DNA from: an uncultured Lachnospiraceae bacterium
GTDB taxonomy: Bacteria; Bacillota; Clostridia; Lachnospirales; Lachnospiraceae
Length of the DNA: 64,000 nt
NCBI GenBank assembly: GCA_910586255.1
Contig: CAJUHR010000022.1
Coordinates: 10,492-74,491 of the forward strand
Direction of reading: 5' to 3'
In this document: in pieces, positions 61,509 to 64,000 of the stretch
How the letters are laid out: the number at the start of each line of letters is the position of its first letter
Numbering within the stretch: position 1 is the first letter of the stretch
Program-made: the position numbers and the translations under genes
Notes under the pieces: generated by a model
Told to the model about the DNA's origin: nothing
Database searches by the model: none
The model's input: only the letters and a program-made list of their open reading frames with translations

Positions 61509-62363
61509 ATGAACAAAACGGTTACATTTGCAGACGGAACCAAGGTTCCTGCCCTGGGCCAGGGAACCTGGTATCTGGGGGAGAGGCGTGATTGCCGGGA
61601 AGCGGAGCAGGAGGCTCTTAAAGCCGGCATTAAAGCCGGTATGACACTGATTGACACGGCAGAAATGTACGGTCACGGCAAGGCTGAGGAGTTAGTGGGC
61701 CAAATCATAAAGGAAACGGACAGGAGCCGGCTGTTTCTCGTTTCCAAGGTGTACCCCCATAACGCCGGGCGTTCTCACATCTTTAAAAGCTGTGAGGCCA
61801 GCATAAAGCGCATGGAAACGGATTATCTGGATCTGTACCTGCTTCACTGGCGCGGTTCGGTTCCCTTAAGGGAGACGGTGGAATGTATGGAGGAACTGAA
61901 AAAGGAAGGAAGGATCCGCCGCTGGGGTGTGTCAAATTTTGATATCAGCGACATGGAGGAGCTGTGGTCAGTGCCGGGAGGAAAAAACTGTGAGGTCAAT
62001 CAGGTTTTGTACCATGTGGCTTCCCGGGGGATTGAATACAGCCTGCTGCCCTGGATGAGAGAGCGTGGTGTTAAGCTGATGGCTTACTGCCCTCTGGCCC
62101 AGGCAGGAGGCCTGCGCCGGGGACTTTATCAGAGCCCGGTTCTGACAGAGATTGCAAAGGCTCATGAAGCCACCGTATCCCAGGTGCTTTTGGCATTTGT
62201 CCTGGGCAGGGAGGATGTGATTGCGATTCCCCGAACAGGAAAGAAGGCCCACACCCTGGAAAACGCCCAGGCTGACAGTCTGGCGCTGACGCCACAGGAG
62301 CTGGCAATGATCAACCGGGCATTTCCGGCGCCAACCAGAAAGGTGTATTTAGACATGCAGTAA
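61509..62363 (+). CDS. Aldo/keto reductase
   Basis: A 284-residue aldo/keto reductase with the full catalytic set: Asp and Tyr in LIDTAEMYGHGKAEELVG, Lys in FLVSKVYPHNAG and His in LYLLHWRG. The NADP-binding C-terminus reads VIAIPRTGKKAHTLENAQA. The reaction would be NAD(P)H-dependent carbonyl reduction of a sugar- or acid-derived aldehyde. ATG 61509 after GAAGGAG. It ends the plus-strand series before the YjfB-like peptide. Confidence 0.9.
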   Translation: MNKTVTFADGTKVPALGQGTWYLGERRDCREAEQEALKAGIKAGMTLIDTAEMYGHGKAEELVGQIIKETDRSRLFLVSKVYPHNAGRSHIFKSCEASIKRMETDYLDLYLLHWRGSVPLRETVECMEELKKEGRIRRWGVSNFDISDMEELWSVPGGKNCEVNQVLYHVASRGIEYSLLPWMRERGVKLMAYCPLAQAGGLRRGLYQSPVLTEIAKAHEATVSQVLLAFVLGREDVIAIPRTGKKAHTLENAQADSLALTPQELAMINRAFPAPTRKVYLDMQ

Positions 62364-62427
62364 TAATTTGCAATTTTTCTTATCTTGTGATATGATATAT
62401 GAAACCAAGGAGAGGAGAAACGGAGAT

Positions 62428-62601
62428 ATGGAGATTTCTGCATTATCGATCCCTGCGTATACAGGAACCGTCAGCACAGGACTGGAGATTGCCATGATGT
62501 CCAAGGCCCTTGACACTGCCGAGATTGCCGGTGATGCTCTCACCCGGATGATGGAGGCCGTTGCCACCGGTCTTGGACAGAATATGGACATCCGTGCCTG
62601 A
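62428..62601 (+). CDS. YjfB-like putative motility protein
   Basis: A 57-residue helical peptide (MEISALSIPAYTGTVSTGLE, then IAMMSKALDTAEIAGDAL). It matches the pattern of the YjfB family (M.I.ALS......V..A.....M...LD.AE), short Firmicutes proteins annotated as putative motility proteins. GGAGAGGAG precedes the ATG at 62428; the frame opens earlier, at 62368, without support. A strong terminator follows. Confidence 0.8.
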   Translation: MEISALSIPAYTGTVSTGLEIAMMSKALDTAEIAGDALTRMMEAVATGLGQNMDIRA

Positions 62602-62613
62602 TCCCATAGGTAG

Positions 62614-62646
62614 AACCCACAGTCTCACATCAGACTGTGGGTTTTT
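62614..62646 (+). terminator. Intrinsic terminator after the YjfB-like gene
   Basis: AACCCACAGTCT (62614-62625) and AGACTGTGGGTT (62632-62643) are a perfect 12-bp stem with a T-run. It may also serve the minus-strand cardiolipin synthase gene, which converges here. Confidence 0.92.
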
Positions 62647-62676
62647 ATGTGCGCCCGGCGGGCGCAGGTTCTTTAT

Positions 62677-64000
62677 TTACATCAGCGGAGCAAACAGCCG
62701 CAATCCCGCCCCGGCCAGCCGCCGCAGAAGCGGGTAATTTTTGTACCCTTCCAGGGTAATCTCCTCACACATTTCAAGAGTTCGCAAAAAGTCCTTTTCC
62801 ACATCCTCAACCACCTGGTTTTTATAAAAATAGACCGCGCACTCAAAATGAAGATACAGGCTGCGGTAGTCCAGATTGACGGAGCCGACCACGGCCTTTA
62901 TTCCATCGCTGCTGAACACCTTGGCGTGGACAAAGCCTCTGGTATACTCAAAGATCCGCACGCCGGCGGCTAAAAGCTCCCCGTAATAGGATCTGGCCAG
63001 AAGATAGGCATAGAGCTTGTCCGGTATATGAGGCATAATGATGATCACCTCCACCCCCCGCTTGGCGGCAAAGGTGAGAGCTGTGATCATATCGCTGTCC
63101 AAAATCAGATAAGGCGTCATGATATGCACATAGCTTTCCGCCTCATTGAGAATATCCATGTACACATATTCCCCCACCGTCTCATCGTCTAAGGGACTGT
63201 CTCCGTAGGGCATCACATAGCCTTCTCTGTTTAAGCGGTCCGGATAGTGATAATCGGGACTCCTTAAATATTTGCCATAATCCTCCTGACCCCGTTCTGA
63301 CACGTTCCACATCTGAAGAAACATCATGAGAAAGCTGGTGACTCCGTCCCCCTTAAGCATCACGGCAGTATCCTTCCAGTGGCCAAACCGTACCGTCTCA
63401 TTGATATACTCGTCAGCCAGATTGACGCCTCCGGTAAAGGCCGTATGGCCGTCAATCACCGTGATCTTTCTGTGATCCCGGTTGTTCTGATAGCTGGAAA
63501 GGGCCGGCTTTACGGGAAAGAACACCTTGCAGCGGATCCCCAGCCTTTCCAGACGCTTCGGATAATTGTGGGGAAGGAGGGTAAGGCATCCCATCCCGTC
63601 ATACATAAAACGGACCTCCACCCCTTCCCCTGCCTTTCTGACAAGAATCTCAAGGACCGAATCCCAGAATTTGCCCTCCTCCACAATGAAATACTCCATA
63701 AAAATGTACCGCTCGGCCTTCTCAAGCTCCTCCAAAAGCCGCGGATACAGCTCATCTCCCAGGGAAAAATATTCCCCGTAGGTATTCCCGCAGATCGGGT
63801 AGCCTCCGTAACGTCCCATATAGCCTGCCAGGCGGGCGGTTCTGGGACTTTCTTTTGCCAGTGCCGCCATCACCTTCTCATCCTGCCTCAAATAAGGCTC
63901 CGTCTGTTTTAAAATCACCCCTAAGCGCCGGGCTATCCATCGGACCTCCACCTGCAGTTCCATAAAAATATAGAACATGGCGCCGAACACGGGAAATACC
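62677..64000 (-). CDS. cls: Cardiolipin synthase (phospholipase D family), 5' end outside the window
   Basis: At least 440 residues of a bacterial cardiolipin synthase. Two HKD motifs are seen: HRKITVID with TGGVNLADEY, and HAKVFSSD with GSVNLDYRS. The last few in-window codons read VFPVFGAMFYIF, the end of a membrane helix, and the frame stays open to base 64000. The ATG at 63990 is therefore internal and the true start lies beyond the window. It condenses two phosphatidylglycerols into cardiolipin at the membrane. It converges with the YjfB-like gene. Confidence 0.93.
   Translation of the reverse strand, partial: VFPVFGAMFYIFMELQVEVRWIARRLGVILKQTEPYLRQDEKVMAALAKESPRTARLAGYMGRYGGYPICGNTYGEYFSLGDELYPRLLEELEKAERYIFMEYFIVEEGKFWDSVLEILVRKAGEGVEVRFMYDGMGCLTLLPHNYPKRLERLGIRCKVFFPVKPALSSYQNNRDHRKITVIDGHTAFTGGVNLADEYINETVRFGHWKDTAVMLKGDGVTSFLMMFLQMWNVSERGQEDYGKYLRSPDYHYPDRLNREGYVMPYGDSPLDDETVGEYVYMDILNEAESYVHIMTPYLILDSDMITALTFAAKRGVEVIIIMPHIPDKLYAYLLARSYYGELLAAGVRIFEYTRGFVHAKVFSSDGIKAVVGSVNLDYRSLYLHFECAVYFYKNQVVEDVEKDFLRTLEMCEEITLEGYKNYPLLRRLAGAGLRLFAPLM

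Overview
The window looks like one end of an assembly contig from a Firmicutes gut-type anaerobe, most likely a Lachnospiraceae (Enterocloster/Hungatella/Clostridium XIVa-like) species. Reasons: strong GGAGG ribosome sites, moderate GC with AT-rich accessory patches, a preQ1-I riboswitch over Clostridioides-type queuine salvage genes, the clostridial GGGtGRT/NifU-like pair, GH94 phosphorylases with a domain-inverted GH3, and ABC sugar permeases without a local ATPase. Bases 5-37 are an Illumina sequencing adapter, so the first ~40 bases are not biological. No rRNA, tRNA, CRISPR array or complete IS element was seen.

Layout. 38-3030: 3' part of coaBC, an alpha/beta esterase and prfC. 3139-6949: promoter and an A-PCP-C nonribosomal-peptide-type synthetase whose 3' end runs into a palindromic repeat element. 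6988-10446: sigma-A promoter, preQ1-I riboswitch, terminator, then a queuine/queuosine salvage operon (nucleoside hydrolase QueK, ECF S-component, radical SAM QueL) with an unknown fourth gene. 10670-12481: NifU-like scaffold protein and GGGtGRT protein. 12482-14928: an AT-rich accessory patch with repeats, a 13-codon remnant of a second GGGtGRT gene, an HsdR-N-type nuclease gene frameshifted at a T7 tract, and a GIY-YIG protein. 15235-20953: ROK repressor, OmpR/HK two-component system, orphan small serine recombinase, Sm_multidrug_ex membrane protein and a small unknown protein. 21158-23885: LTA-synthase-like sulfatase and AraC regulator.

24018-35371 is a beta-glucan or oligosaccharide locus. 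Two GH94 phosphorylases diverge from a lipoprotein/permease/permease ABC importer and a circularly permuted GH3 beta-glucosidase. Imported oligoglucoside would be split by phosphorolysis and hydrolysis inside the cell.

35402-62363 is largely a hexarate (glucarate/galactarate) and glycerate catabolic locus in two blocks. Block 1: a PrpR-like regulator with a degenerate AAA+ domain, tartronate semialdehyde reductase, a DapA-family aldolase/dehydratase, glycerate kinase, an AEC transporter and a PPC/DUF296 protein. Block 2: galactarate dehydratase, LysR, TctCBA importer, glucarate dehydratase, a LarA-like (nickel-pincer) isomerase homologue, a GlpA/GlpB/DUF1667-type redox module and an aldo/keto reductase. 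The scheme would be: import by TctABC; dehydration by GudD or GarD to 5-keto-4-deoxyglucarate; cleavage to pyruvate and tartronate semialdehyde; reduction to glycerate; phosphorylation.

The blocks are separated by a patchwork at 42.4-48.1 kb. It holds a dead BrnT toxin gene, a broken wHTH fragment, small DUF genes, a 166-bp MITE-like element, a kinase-like P-loop protein, a methyltransferase and a decayed LysR paralogue. The window closes with a YjfB-like peptide and a cardiolipin synthase cut by the right edge.
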